A stretch of 64,000 nt of DNA from Actinomycetota bacterium (GCA_005883215.1 VAYS01000002.1:162062-226061), one strand, 5' to 3'; positions 7,589-16,003 are shown, numbered from the stretch's first letter. Made by a program: numbers and translations. The notes: a model not told the origin generated them from the sequence alone.

Positions 7589-8338
7589 TCAGCGCGGGTG
7601 GATTCCGCCATCCACGCTGATCACCTGGTTGGTGACGTAGCCGTTGCGCAGCACCGCCATCGCCAGGTCGGCCACTTCCCCAGGCCGGCCCAGTCGCCCC
7701 ACCGGGACGCGCTCTGAGAGCGCACCGGGATCTCCGGGCAGCATCCCCGTCTGCTCGATCAGAGCGGGGGCGATCGCGTTGACGGTCACGCCGTCGGCGG
7801 CGACGCGGGCGGCCAGGAAATGTGCCAGGCCGTGCAGGCCGGCCTTCGACGAGGCGTAGTGAGGGCCCACGATCCCGCCCGTCAGTCCGGCCACCGACGA
7901 GGTGAAGAGTATCCGCCCGAATCGGCGCTCGCGCATGCCGGGGAGGCTGCGGCGGGCTAGCAGGTAGGGCGCACGAAGGTTCACGGCCAGCGTTTCATCG
8001 AACGCCGCCGCGTCCACGTCCTCCCAGGACGCCGGCCGGCTGAGCCCGGCGTTGGCGGCAAGCACGTCCACCGGCCCGAGCTCGCGCTCGACGCTGCCCA
8101 CCAGCTGCTCGGCGGTGTCGGCCGCGCGCAGGTCGGCACCGATGGCGGTGGCGCGACCACCGCTGCCGGCGATGTCGGCGACGACGTCCTCGGCCGCCCC
8201 GCGGTTGGCGGCGTAATGAACCGCCACGGCGGCGCCCGCCGCGGCGAGCCGGCGGCTCAGCTCAGCGCCGATCCCGCCGCTGCCGCCGGTGATCAGCGCG
8301 ACCCGGCCCGCGAACTCCCGCTCGGTCATCGAGCCCAC
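7589..8338 (-). CDS. short-chain dehydrogenase/reductase, FabG-like
   Basis: All classical SDR marks are present in 249 residues: the TGGSGGIG cofactor loop, NAG in LAANAGLS, the Ser of SSVAG, Tyr-x3-Lys in YASSKAG, and a closing NQVISVDGGIHPR typical of FabG. Members reduce 3-oxoacyl thioesters or related ketones with NADPH. The first codon is GTG; an ATG three codons in (8329) is an alternative and neither has a strong ribosome site. It sits 53 bases after the SnoaL-like gene and near the R2lox gene, on the same strand, so a joint oxidative/lipid function is conceivable but unproven. Confidence 0.88.
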   Translation of the reverse strand: MGSMTEREFAGRVALITGGSGGIGAELSRRLAAAGAAVAVHYAANRGAAEDVVADIAGSGGRATAIGADLRAADTAEQLVGSVERELGPVDVLAANAGLSRPASWEDVDAAAFDETLAVNLRAPYLLARRSLPGMRERRFGRILFTSSVAGLTGGIVGPHYASSKAGLHGLAHFLAARVAADGVTVNAIAPALIEQTGMLPGDPGALSERVPVGRLGRPGEVADLAMAVLRNGYVTNQVISVDGGIHPR

Positions 8339-8391
8339 AGGCTAGTGGGCCGAGCTCGGCCCGGCCGTGCCCGATGGGGGCGGCGGTTTGG

Positions 8392-8778
8392 CTAGGACCA
8401 GAACTCGTCGCTGTAGGCCGGCTTGGCGTCCACCATCCAGAGCTCGGCAATCTGGTCGTCGAGGACCCGGGCCAGGAAGGCGGCGAAGTTGTGCAGGGTC
8501 CTACCCCGCCGCTCGGCCTGGATCTCGATCATCGTCATCACGCGCTCGTCGTCGATCACCACGACCTGAGTGATTGCCGTCTTCAGCCGCGCCCCGGCCG
8601 GGTCGGGCAACCGCGCCATGAACCCCTCGTGCCCGTGCACCCGATCGACCCCGCCCTCGGCGTTGGTGATGTAGCTCACCGCGTCCTCGGCCAACAGCGA
8701 TCTCATGGTCTCGAGATCGCCTTCGCCGTAGGCGCCGAAGAATCCCCTGGCCAGGCGGTCCAGGTCGCCGCCGGGCAT
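8392..8778 (-). CDS. SnoaL-like / NTF2-fold protein
   Basis: The 128-residue protein shows the NTF2-like cone pattern: an N-terminal helix LARGFFGAYGEGDLETMRSLLAEDAVSYI, a loop with HGHEGFMARL, and strands VVVIDDERVMTMIEIQAERRGR and ending with IAELWMVDAKPAYSDEFWS. SnoaL-type proteins include polyketide cyclases, hydrolases and non-enzymatic binders; active residues are not conserved enough to choose. It lies 19 bases downstream of the R2lox gene on the same strand and is likely cotranscribed with it. Confidence 0.75.
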   Translation of the reverse strand: MPGGDLDRLARGFFGAYGEGDLETMRSLLAEDAVSYITNAEGGVDRVHGHEGFMARLPDPAGARLKTAITQVVVIDDERVMTMIEIQAERRGRTLHNFAAFLARVLDDQIAELWMVDAKPAYSDEFWS

Positions 8779-8797
8779 CGCCAGGTCGCGGGGGCGC

Positions 8798-9700
8798 CTA
8801 GGCCGCGACCGCGGGCAGGCCCAGGCCGATCACCTTCAGCCGCCGCGACAGGGCGGTGTAGGCGAACTCGTTCTGCTCCTGGGACGTGTAGCCCATGTAG
8901 GTGAAGTCCTCGCCCAGGGTGTAGCCGGGGGGTACCAGCACGCCGGCGGCGGCCGGGAGCGTCTCGGCGAGCTTGTCCTGGGCGCGCCGGGCGAGCCCGG
9001 GGTCCTTGCACTTCTGCTGGAGGTACCAGGTGCCGTAGGCCACGTGCCGATGCTCGTCGCGGGCGATTTTCCTGAAGCCTTCGAGGTGGCCGGGCAGGAT
9101 CCCATTCTTTTCCATGTAGTCGGTCTGGAAGTACTGCCCGGTCAGGGCGAGCATTCCCTCGATGACCATGTGGTAGGTGACGATGTAGTCGACCTTGGCC
9201 TCGAGGTCGCGCGGGTTCTCGATCAGGGTTTGGTTGACCTCTACCAGGTGCTCGTCGAACAGCACTCGGTAGGCGTCATTGAGGTCTGTGCGGGCGGCAT
9301 CCAAACGCTGCTCGTAGGTCCCGTCGTACTGGAGAACCTGCTCGTAGAGGTTGTTGAAGTGCTGGGCGTGGCGCGCCTCGTCGACCTGCTGGGTGCACAG
9401 GAACGCCTCCTCGTGCTGGCTGTCATACGCCATCACCAGTCCGCTGAACTGGGTGGCCACCCGCTCCTCGCCCACGAAGAACGCCGACAGGCCGTACATC
9501 ATCTCCTGGCGCTGCTCCTCGCTCATTTCCTCCCAGTCGCGCCGGTCCTGGCTGAAGTCGATCACGCCCGACTGCCACTGCTGGCGCTCCCAGAGCCGAT
9601 AGAGCTCCTGGGGATCCATGAGCGTCACCGAGCCCAGCTTGGACTCGTCGGTGATGGTCGCGACGTCGCCTTGCTGGGTCAGGTCGAGAAGAGACGGCAC
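8798..9700 (-). CDS. R2-like ligand-binding oxidase (R2lox), ribonucleotide-reductase R2 superfamily
   Basis: The 300-residue protein is a ferritin-like four-helix carboxylate di-metal protein. The metal ligands are readable: E78 in GEERVATQF, E108-x2-H111 in DEARHAQHF, E181 in the YHMVIEG segment and E216-x2-H219 in DEHRHVAYG. V81 and Y176 stand exactly where R2lox proteins have the valine and tyrosine that become joined by an ether cross-link (E-x2-V and Y-x4-E spacing). This separates it from true R2, which has a radical tyrosine and a partner R1; no R1 gene is nearby. R2lox assembles a Mn/Fe centre and binds a fatty-acid-like ligand; its physiological substrate is unknown. The start GTG 9700 follows GGAGG by seven bases. 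Confidence 0.88.
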   Translation of the reverse strand: MPSLLDLTQQGDVATITDESKLGSVTLMDPQELYRLWERQQWQSGVIDFSQDRRDWEEMSEEQRQEMMYGLSAFFVGEERVATQFSGLVMAYDSQHEEAFLCTQQVDEARHAQHFNNLYEQVLQYDGTYEQRLDAARTDLNDAYRVLFDEHLVEVNQTLIENPRDLEAKVDYIVTYHMVIEGMLALTGQYFQTDYMEKNGILPGHLEGFRKIARDEHRHVAYGTWYLQQKCKDPGLARRAQDKLAETLPAAAGVLVPPGYTLGEDFTYMGYTSQEQNEFAYTALSRRLKVIGLGLPAVAA

Positions 9701-9903
9701 GTGATCCTCCAGAGGTCAGGGGTGGGGCTGGGCTATGCCCCGGGCGGTCCCATTCTCGCAGCTTTCGACACGCTGTCAGCCCGAGTTGGCGGGCCCCGGC
9801 GAGGGATCGGTCGGCCCCTCCCCCGCCGCCGGTCAGCGCCTGGAAGACTTTCGCCGATGCGCCAGCGCGGCCCGCTCCTGGCCCGACTCGCCGGGCTTTC
9901 GGG

Positions 9904-10851
9904 GTGAGCCGGACCGCTCGACGCCCCAAGGCGGGGGTGGCGATTCTCGGCGTCCGCATCGAGGCCCACGTGCTGTGGCTGGTCAAGTGGCACTACCTGC
10001 GCCTGGTCCAGCGCCTCCGCGAGGCGCTCCTGGCGCCGGCCGACATCGTCGTTTGGGGGCTGACGCGAAAGCTCTCCGTCGAGACCCGGCGGAGCTGGCA
10101 GAGACGGGGCCACCTGAGCCTCTTGGACCCGCTCCTCTCGCGCGGGCACCTGCGTATCCCCTTCGGACTGGCCGAGGGGATGTTGCTCTCCACCGCGCAC
10201 CTGGACCTGGGCGGCGCCCAGACCTACGCCATGGTGCGCGGCGTGCACGAGCCGACGGTCCAGGAAGCCCTTCGTCGCACGCTGAGGTCCGGCGACGTCT
10301 TCTATGACATCGGAGCCAACATCGGCATCACGGGCCTGGCCGCGGCGCGGCTGGTCGGCCGCGGCGGACACGTGGTGAGCGTCGAGCCCGAGGCGGCCAA
10401 CGTGCGCGCGCTCCACGCCCACATGCGCCTGAACCAGCTGTGTGGCTGGCTGGTCATCGAGGCGGCCGCCACTTCGAGGTCGGCGCCCGTCGAGGTCATC
10501 GGCGTCGAGGACAGCCTATGGACCCGGCTGGCCTCGGTGGGCGAGCATCCGCACGAGCGCCGGCGCATGATCGTGCGCGGAGTCGCCCTGGATGATCTGG
10601 TCGCCTCCGGTGAAGCCCCGCCGCCCCAGGTGATCAAGATAGACGTCGAAGGAGCCGAGCTCGACGTGCTCGAGGGCATGGGCACGATCCTGGCCGTCCA
10701 CCGCCCAGCGCTCGTCGTCGAGATGCACGGAAAGAACCAGGCCGTGTGCGAGCTGCTGGCCCAGGCGGGTTACCGGATCACCAACCTCGATGGCCCGCAA
10801 GCACCGAGCCAGGCCGGCGAGCAGGTCCACGTCTTGGCCGAGCCCGCCTAG
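9904..10851 (+). CDS. FkbM-family SAM-dependent methyltransferase
   Basis: The 315-residue protein carries the SAM motif VFYDIGANIGITGLAAARLVG, an acidic VSVEPEAANVRAL, and the FkbM-specific VIKIDVEGAELDVLEGM with the closing PALVVEMHGKN. FkbM enzymes are O-methyltransferases of sugars, polyketides or glycolipids. The N-terminal 90 residues, with two hydrophobic stretches (HVLWLVKWHYL, ADIVVWGL), are unusual and may help membrane association. The start is GTG at 9904. The 203 bases upstream hold no recognisable element. Acceptor unknown. Confidence 0.85.
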   Translation: MSRTARRPKAGVAILGVRIEAHVLWLVKWHYLRLVQRLREALLAPADIVVWGLTRKLSVETRRSWQRRGHLSLLDPLLSRGHLRIPFGLAEGMLLSTAHLDLGGAQTYAMVRGVHEPTVQEALRRTLRSGDVFYDIGANIGITGLAAARLVGRGGHVVSVEPEAANVRALHAHMRLNQLCGWLVIEAAATSRSAPVEVIGVEDSLWTRLASVGEHPHERRRMIVRGVALDDLVASGEAPPPQVIKIDVEGAELDVLEGMGTILAVHRPALVVEMHGKNQAVCELLAQAGYRITNLDGPQAPSQAGEQVHVLAEPA

Positions 10852-10889
10852 CGCCCGCGGCCAGCCGGGACCAGGCGGACCTAGCGCCG

Positions 10890-12002
10890 TCAGCGAGAGC
10901 CCAGCGACAGCCGGACCACGGTCCCCCCGGCCCCCGTGCGGAGCTGCACGAGGTCACACACCTCGTTGGCCAGCCACACCCCGCGACCGCCGAGCTGCTC
11001 CGGCGAAGGCCGGCTACGTCCCACCAGCGGGTCGCCGATGCGTCCGCGGTCCCGTATCTCGCAGACGAGTCGCGGGCCGCGTCGCCAGACGAGCAGGTCA
11101 CCTCGCCCGCCGCCGTGCAGGATGCTGTTGGAAGCGATCTCGCTTACCGCGAGCACCAGGTCGTTGGCGCGCTCAGACGGGATGCCCATTCCCCGAGCGC
11201 CACCGGAGATCAGCCGCCGGATCATCCCCACGTCGTGGGGACCGAAGCCCACCCGCCAGGCGTCGGCCGGCGGCGGCGCCAGCTCGCCGTCGAACCGCGC
11301 GAGCGCACCGAGCGGGTCCAGGTAGGACGCGCTCTCGCGCGGCGCCCCGTTCTCCCAGATGATGGGATGCGTGGCGCACGCGCGGCGCACGGCGCGGCGG
11401 TCCAGTGACGCTACGTCGTAGGGGCAGAGCAGACGAAACCGTGGCGCGTCGCGAAACGCCAGATTGAGCAGGGCTTCGTGGCGGGCGCACTCGAGGAGCT
11501 CCTCGTCGCTGCGCTCGGCCCAGGCGGGCTCGCCGACCCCCCGCACCGGCAAATCCCCATCGCCGTGCTGGGCGAGGAACGCGCGCCATTCCGAGATGAT
11601 GCGCGCCGGATTGCGCCCGATCCGGGCCATGTCGAGCAGGAGGATGCGGGCGGTGTCGGGTCCTAGCTCCGCTTCGATCCAGGCGAGACGCTCGCCCGGC
11701 GCGGCCACCAGGACGGGCTCGCCGGCGTCGAGGCCCTCGCGGATGAAGGGCAGGGTGCCGGTGAGGAAGCCCTCGCGGCCCGTGTAGAGCAAAGCCTCGT
11801 GAGAGAACGAGCCGCGGCGGATGCGAGGGGGGGACGTTGCCGTGGCGATGGTGATTTCTTTCGCTGACCGGGCCTCGTTTGCAGACCCAGCGAGCGGCCG
11901 TTGCTGCCAGCCCGGTACTGCCCGATTTCGGGGCGTGCTAATCGCCGCCGGGCGCCTCGCCGCGGTGACGTCTGAGCGCCGGACGTGCAACTCCCCGTGC
12001 AC
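10890..12002 (-). CDS. MEDS-domain sensor fused to anti-sigma-factor-type HATPase
   Basis: Residues about 65-220 match the MEDS (methanogen/methylotroph DcmR sensory) domain: FSHEALLYTGREGFLTGTLPFIREGLDAGEPVLV and LPVRGVGEPAWAERSDEELLECARHEALLN. The C-terminal 130 residues are a GHKL ATPase of the RsbW/SpoIIAB group: the N box AVSEIASNSILHGGG, the G1-like CEIRDRGRI and the G2-like LGGRGVWLANEV. This pairing is common in actinobacterial regulators that act through anti-sigma or anti-anti-sigma partners; no partner is adjacent. The GTG at 12002 gives a poorly conserved N-terminal 60 residues without a ribosome site, so the true start may be later or different. Confidence 0.85.
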   Translation of the reverse strand: MHGELHVRRSDVTAARRPAAISTPRNRAVPGWQQRPLAGSANEARSAKEITIATATSPPRIRRGSFSHEALLYTGREGFLTGTLPFIREGLDAGEPVLVAAPGERLAWIEAELGPDTARILLLDMARIGRNPARIISEWRAFLAQHGDGDLPVRGVGEPAWAERSDEELLECARHEALLNLAFRDAPRFRLLCPYDVASLDRRAVRRACATHPIIWENGAPRESASYLDPLGALARFDGELAPPPADAWRVGFGPHDVGMIRRLISGGARGMGIPSERANDLVLAVSEIASNSILHGGGRGDLLVWRRGPRLVCEIRDRGRIGDPLVGRSRPSPEQLGGRGVWLANEVCDLVQLRTGAGGTVVRLSLGSR

Positions 12003-12136
12003 GGGCAGGAAGTTGCGGCCAGCGCGCGAGGCCGGCGTTACCTTGCCCGCGCCCGGCCCCCCACGGTGGGCGGGTGGAAGTCCACCGTCGCACCGGACCG
12101 CCCCCCGACGCGGCGGGGGACCGGCGACCGCCCGTC

Positions 12137-13219
12137 ATGCGCCACCACGTCCGCCTCCTTTCCGTCTTGGGCCGCCCCGCCAGCGCCGCGGTCCTCGCCG
12201 TCGGCGCCGTCGCAGCGGTGCCCGCCGCCGGCAGCGGCGACGTCATCAGCCGCTTTACCAGCGCTCGCCAGCAGGCTCAGTCCCTGCGCGGCGCCATCGA
12301 GCACGAGACGCAGCGGATCGAGGGCTTCAACGGGCGCATCGGCCTGGCCCGGGCGCGATTGAGCGCCCTGCAGCAGAGCCTGAACGTCGAGCAGGCCCAG
12401 CTCGACGCGCTGCGCGGCCAGCTCGACTACGCCCGCACGCACGTGGTGGCGCTGGGCGCGGCGCTGGTGCGCGACCGTCGGGCGCTGGCCCAGCAGCTGA
12501 TCGCCTCCTACGAGGCGCCCCCACCCGACGTGGTCACCGTGGCGGTGGAGAGCCGGGGCTTCGCCGACCTGCTCGAGCGCGTCGATGACCTCAAACGGGT
12601 CTCGCGGGAAAACGCCGCGGCGATCGTGCGGGTGCGCCTACGTTCGCAGGAGCTGGCGGTCCAGGCCACGCGCCTAGCCGGACTCGAGGCGCGCCAGCAC
12701 CGCATCACCGCGGCCAAGCTCATCCAGCGCGACGAGGTAGCTCGGCTGCACATCGCTTTGCTCGAGCGCCAGCACGGGCTCGTGCGCTCGCGGACGGCCA
12801 AGCGGTCTCGTCTGCGGCGGCTCAATCGCACCGCCAAGCGGCTCGAGCGCCAGCTCTCGCGGCTGGGGCTCGACGCCAGCGGCGGCCTGTCCTTCACCGG
12901 CGCCCACGACGGCAACTCGGGTTTCTTCCCCGCGCCCGGCACCAGCTACACGGTCGGCTCGGAGCCCGAGATCGCCACGCGCCTGGACGCCCTGGGCCGG
13001 GCCCTGGGCCTCCACCTGATCGGGATCTCCGGCTACCGCAGCCCAGGACACTCGGTGGCCGTGGGCGGCTTTGCCGACGACCCGCACACGCGGGGAGAGG
13101 CCTCCGATACGCCGGGCGTCGAAGGGGTCCCCGAGTCGGTGCTCAACCGCTTTGGCCTCACCCGGCCATTCGGCGGCGCCGCCGAGGCCGACCACATCCA
13201 GCTCGCCGGCAGCATCTAG
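12137..13219 (+). CDS. exported coiled-coil protein with C-terminal M15-type zinc peptidase domain
   Basis: A signal peptide (basic MRHHVRLLSVLGRP, then an Ala/Val-rich core to about residue 32) precedes a long coiled coil, residues about 38-245, of the PcsB/CwlO periplasmic type (DVISRFTSARQQAQSLRGAI, LNVEQAQLDALRGQL). The last 100 residues look like a zinc D-Ala-D-Ala carboxypeptidase/dipeptidase domain: H317-x2-G-x-A-x-D324 and E350-x2-H353 reproduce the VanX-like HxxGxAxD ... ExxH ligand set, within SGYRSPGHS..FADDPHTRGEASD and AEADHIQL. It would therefore act outside the membrane on peptidoglycan peptides, with the coiled coil as the usual regulatory arm. ATG 12137 is chosen because it starts the signal peptide. 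Confidence 0.75.
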   Translation: MRHHVRLLSVLGRPASAAVLAVGAVAAVPAAGSGDVISRFTSARQQAQSLRGAIEHETQRIEGFNGRIGLARARLSALQQSLNVEQAQLDALRGQLDYARTHVVALGAALVRDRRALAQQLIASYEAPPPDVVTVAVESRGFADLLERVDDLKRVSRENAAAIVRVRLRSQELAVQATRLAGLEARQHRITAAKLIQRDEVARLHIALLERQHGLVRSRTAKRSRLRRLNRTAKRLERQLSRLGLDASGGLSFTGAHDGNSGFFPAPGTSYTVGSEPEIATRLDALGRALGLHLIGISGYRSPGHSVAVGGFADDPHTRGEASDTPGVEGVPESVLNRFGLTRPFGGAAEADHIQLAGSI

Positions 13220-13257
13220 ACGGTCGCCCCGGCCCGCGCCCGCCCGCCCGCCCGAAC

Positions 13258-13294
13258 TTGACATACCGCTCGGTATCCAGATACCGTTGCGTAT
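13258..13294 (+). promoter_or_regulatory. promoter overlapped by two TetR-type operator palindromes
   Basis: A perfect -35 TTGACA (13258-13263) is followed after 18 bases by TACCGT (13282-13287), a TAnnnT-type -10. The palindrome ATACCG-CT-CGGTAT (13263-13276) fills the spacer, and a second, imperfect one, ATACCG-TT-GCGTAT (13281-13294), covers the -10; they are 18 bases apart start to start. The TetR gene of the same operon (15311) is the obvious candidate ligand. Predicted transcription start is about 13294, three bases before the GTG of the cyclase gene. Confidence 0.75.
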
Positions 13295-13296
13295 GC

Positions 13297-13980
13297 GTGG
13301 AGGCGACTACTACCAGCTCTACCTTCCTGTTCTGCGACCTGGTCGGCTTCACCGCGCTGGCCGACGAGCAGGGCGACCAGCGCGCAGCCGAGGTGGCGGC
13401 GGGCCTGTACTCGGCGGTGCGGCCGCTGCTCGCCCCCTACGGCGCCGAGGAGATAAAGACGATCGGCGACGCGATGATGCTCCGCTGCCCGGAAGCGGGC
13501 GCGGCGATCCGCCTGGGCGTGCAGATCGTCGACGAGCTCGGCGCCGCCCCCGCCCTGCCGCCGGTGCGCGTCGGCGTGCACACCGGCCCGGCGATCCACT
13601 CCGACGGCGACTGGTACGGGGCCACGGTCAACGTCGCCGCCCGGCTGTGCTCGGCCGCCGGCGGCGGCGAGGTGCTGGTCTCCGACCAAACGCGCCGGGG
13701 CGCCGAGCGCCTGCGGGGCATCACGTGGGGCGAGGAGCGCCTGCATTGGCTCAAGAACGTCACCCGCCCCGTCGGTGCCCATGTGGCCCTGGGCCGGGCG
13801 CCAGCGACCGGGCTGGCGGGCATCCGCGCCCTCGCGCCCGGCCTCCGGCGTTGGGTCGCCGCGGCCGCCGTGGGCGCCGGACGGCGCCTGTCGGCCTCGG
13901 CCCGGCGCGCCGTGGTCAACCTGAGCTGCCCCAGCAGCTCCCTCTCCCCTCCCCTACCCCCCTCGCGGTGGGCGCCATGA
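13297..13980 (+). CDS. class III nucleotide cyclase, single-domain
   Basis: The 227-residue protein is one class III cyclase homology domain (residues about 8-165) plus a basic, Ala/Pro-rich tail. Metal-binding aspartates are D14 (FCDLVGFTAL) and D58 (IKTIGDAMM); K54 and D105 occupy the adenine-recognising positions, and N112 and R116 the transition-state positions (GATVNVAARL). All catalytic residues appear intact, so cAMP synthesis is likely. There is no membrane or sensor domain. I place the start at GTG 13297: a TTG at 13258 in the same frame is part of the -35 box. With transcription starting near 13294 the message would be nearly leaderless. The stop overlaps the P450 ATG (ATGA). Confidence 0.85.
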   Translation: MEATTTSSTFLFCDLVGFTALADEQGDQRAAEVAAGLYSAVRPLLAPYGAEEIKTIGDAMMLRCPEAGAAIRLGVQIVDELGAAPALPPVRVGVHTGPAIHSDGDWYGATVNVAARLCSAAGGGEVLVSDQTRRGAERLRGITWGEERLHWLKNVTRPVGAHVALGRAPATGLAGIRALAPGLRRWVAAAAVGAGRRLSASARRAVVNLSCPSSSLSPPLPPSRWAP

Positions 13981-15311
13981 GCCGGGCGAGCCTTCCTCCC
14001 GGCCCTCGTCTTCCCCGGGCGATGCAGACCGTCAGGTGGGTCAAGCGCCCGACCGCCTACCTGGAGTCATGTCGCATGCGCTACGGCGACGTGTTCACCA
14101 TGCGCCTGATGCACGAGGGAACCTGGGTGCTGTTCTCTCACCCCGAGGCGGTCAAGCAGATCTTCACCGGGTCGCCCGAGGTCTTTCACGCCGGCGAGGC
14201 CAACTCGATCCTGGCGCCGGTGCTCGGCTCGCACTCCGTGCTGGTGCTCGACGAGCGTCCGCACATGGTCCAGCGCAAGCTGATGCTGCCCGCCTTCCAC
14301 GGCGAGCGCATGCACCGCTACCGCGAGCTGATCGCCGACGTCGCCTCTCGCGAGCTCTCCCTCTGGCCGCGGCGCGAGGCCGTGGCGCTGGCCCCGCGCA
14401 TGCAGGCGCTCACGCTCGAGGTGATCATGCGCGCCGTGTTCGGGGTGCGCGAGGCCGACCGCCTCGAGGAGCTGCGCCGGCGGCTGCGGGCATTTCTGGA
14501 CGCCACCAGCAACCCCCGCGTGTGGGCGGTTCTGGTGCTCCTCGGTCCCGAGCGCGGGGTGGGCACGGCGCCGTTTCGCCGCGCGCTGGGACGAGTGGAC
14601 GCGGTCATCTACGACGAGATCCGGCGGCGCCGCGAGGCGCCCGACCTCCAGGAGCGCGATGACATTCTGTCGATGCTGCTCGGAGCCCGGCACGAGGACG
14701 GCAGCCCGATGACCGATGCCGAACTGCGCGACGAGCTGATGACCTTGCTGGTGGCCGGCCACGAGACCACCGCCAGCGCGCTGTCCTGGGCGCTCGAGCG
14801 GCTGGTGCGCCACCCCCATAAGCTCGAGCGCCTGCGCACGGAGGCGCTCGCCGGCGGCGACGAGTACGTCGACGCGGTGGCCAAGGAAACCCTGCGCCTG
14901 CGGCCGATCCTGCCGCTCGTGGTTCGTCGCCTAACCGAGCCGGTGGCCATTGCCGGTCACGAGCTGCCCGCTGGCACCACCGTGGCCTGCTGCATCTACC
15001 TCATGCACCGCCGGCCCGAGGTCTATCCCGACCCCGGCGCGTTTCGCCCCGAGCGCTTCCTCGAGCAGCCGGCGGGCACCTACACGTGGATCCCGTTCGG
15101 GGGCGGCGTGCGGCGCTGTCTGGGCGGCAGCTTCGCCATGTTCGAGATGAAGACGGTTCTGCAGACGCTGGCCGCCAGCGCGTCGCTGGCCCCGGCCGAC
15201 CCGCGCGCCGAGCACGTGCGGCGGCGCGCTATCACGTTCGTCCCCGAGCGCGGCGCCGAGGTAGTCGTCGGCGATGCCGTGGCGCCTGCCGGGGAGAAGG
15301 TGGCGGCCTGA
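13977..15311 (+). CDS. cytochrome P450
   Basis: The 444-residue protein has all P450 signatures: the I-helix AGHETTAS, the E-x2-R of KETLRLRP, the meander with FRPERF, and the heme loop FGGGVRRCLGG with the axial cysteine C381. Its style (ASLPPGPRLPRAMQT at the start, hydrophobic substrate-type N-terminus, HRRPEVYPDPGAFRPERFL) resembles the CYP families found in actinobacteria that hydroxylate fatty acids or terpenoids. No ferredoxin or reductase gene is in the operon, so redox partners come from elsewhere. It is coupled at both ends: ATGA overlap with the cyclase and TGATG overlap with tetR. Confidence 0.93.
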   Translation: MSRASLPPGPRLPRAMQTVRWVKRPTAYLESCRMRYGDVFTMRLMHEGTWVLFSHPEAVKQIFTGSPEVFHAGEANSILAPVLGSHSVLVLDERPHMVQRKLMLPAFHGERMHRYRELIADVASRELSLWPRREAVALAPRMQALTLEVIMRAVFGVREADRLEELRRRLRAFLDATSNPRVWAVLVLLGPERGVGTAPFRRALGRVDAVIYDEIRRRREAPDLQERDDILSMLLGARHEDGSPMTDAELRDELMTLLVAGHETTASALSWALERLVRHPHKLERLRTEALAGGDEYVDAVAKETLRLRPILPLVVRRLTEPVAIAGHELPAGTTVACCIYLMHRRPEVYPDPGAFRPERFLEQPAGTYTWIPFGGGVRRCLGGSFAMFEMKTVLQTLAASASLAPADPRAEHVRRRAITFVPERGAEVVVGDAVAPAGEKVAA

Positions 15312-15985
15312 TGGCGCGCCGCCTGACCCGCAAGGAGATGCAGGCCAAGACGCGCCGGCTGCTCATGGAGGCCGCGGGCAAGGTGTGCTCCAAGCACGGT
15401 CTCCAGCAGGCCTCGATCGACGAGGTCGCCCAGAGCGCCGGCTTTACCAAAGGCGCTTTCTATGCCAACTTCCGCTCCAAGGAGGAGCTGTTCTTGTCGA
15501 TGCTCGACGAGCGTTTCGCCGAGCGCATGCGCCAGCTCGACGCGGCCACTTCGGACTCGGGCGAGCCGGTGGCCCAGGCGCGCCAAGCGGGCCTTGACTT
15601 CGCCCGCAACATGGCGGCCGACCCCGAGTGGAACCGGCTGTTCTTCGAGTTCACCGCCTACGCCGCCCGCAACCAGGAATTTCGCGAGGAGCTGGTCACC
15701 CGTTACCGCTCTCTGCGCGAGCACATCGCCGACATCTACCGTCGCCGGGCCGAGGACCTCGGCGGCCCGCCGCCCGTGAGCTCGGACCAGATCGCGCTCA
15801 TGACGTTCGCCATGGCCAACGGGGTGGCGCTCGAGGGGCTGCTCGAACCCGAACTGGTGACCGACGACCTGTTCGCCACCATGCTTCAGATCTTCATGAC
15901 CGGGCTGCAAACGCTCGCCGAGAGCTCGGCACCGGTGGACTCGGCCGCCGCCGCAGACCGACCACGCCACGCCAAGGCGCGCTGA
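15311..15985 (+). CDS. TetR-family transcriptional regulator
   Basis: The N-terminal helix-turn-helix is clear: ILMEAAGKV..., then ASIDEVAQSAGFTKGAFYANFRSKEELFLSMLD at residues about 35-67. The remainder is an all-helical ligand domain that ends in a loose Ala/Arg tail. It is the third gene of the cyclase-P450 operon with a TGATG overlap, so it is made with its presumed target enzymes, and two palindromes overlap the operon promoter at 13263-13294. Autorepression relieved by the P450 substrate is the simplest model, which is inference. Confidence 0.92.
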   Translation: MARRLTRKEMQAKTRRLLMEAAGKVCSKHGLQQASIDEVAQSAGFTKGAFYANFRSKEELFLSMLDERFAERMRQLDAATSDSGEPVAQARQAGLDFARNMAADPEWNRLFFEFTAYAARNQEFREELVTRYRSLREHIADIYRRRAEDLGGPPPVSSDQIALMTFAMANGVALEGLLEPELVTDDLFATMLQIFMTGLQTLAESSAPVDSAAAADRPRHAKAR

Positions 15986-16003
15986 GCCGCGCAAGCGTTT
16001 TCC

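Noticed and set aside
13225..13257. CGCC-type simple repeat as a regulatory element
   Set aside because: It is a short GC-rich run that fits base composition, with no symmetry or copy-number order.
13258..13296. TTG 13258 as start of the cyclase
   Set aside because: It is the first base triplet of a perfect -35 box, and the first 13 codons would be operator DNA.
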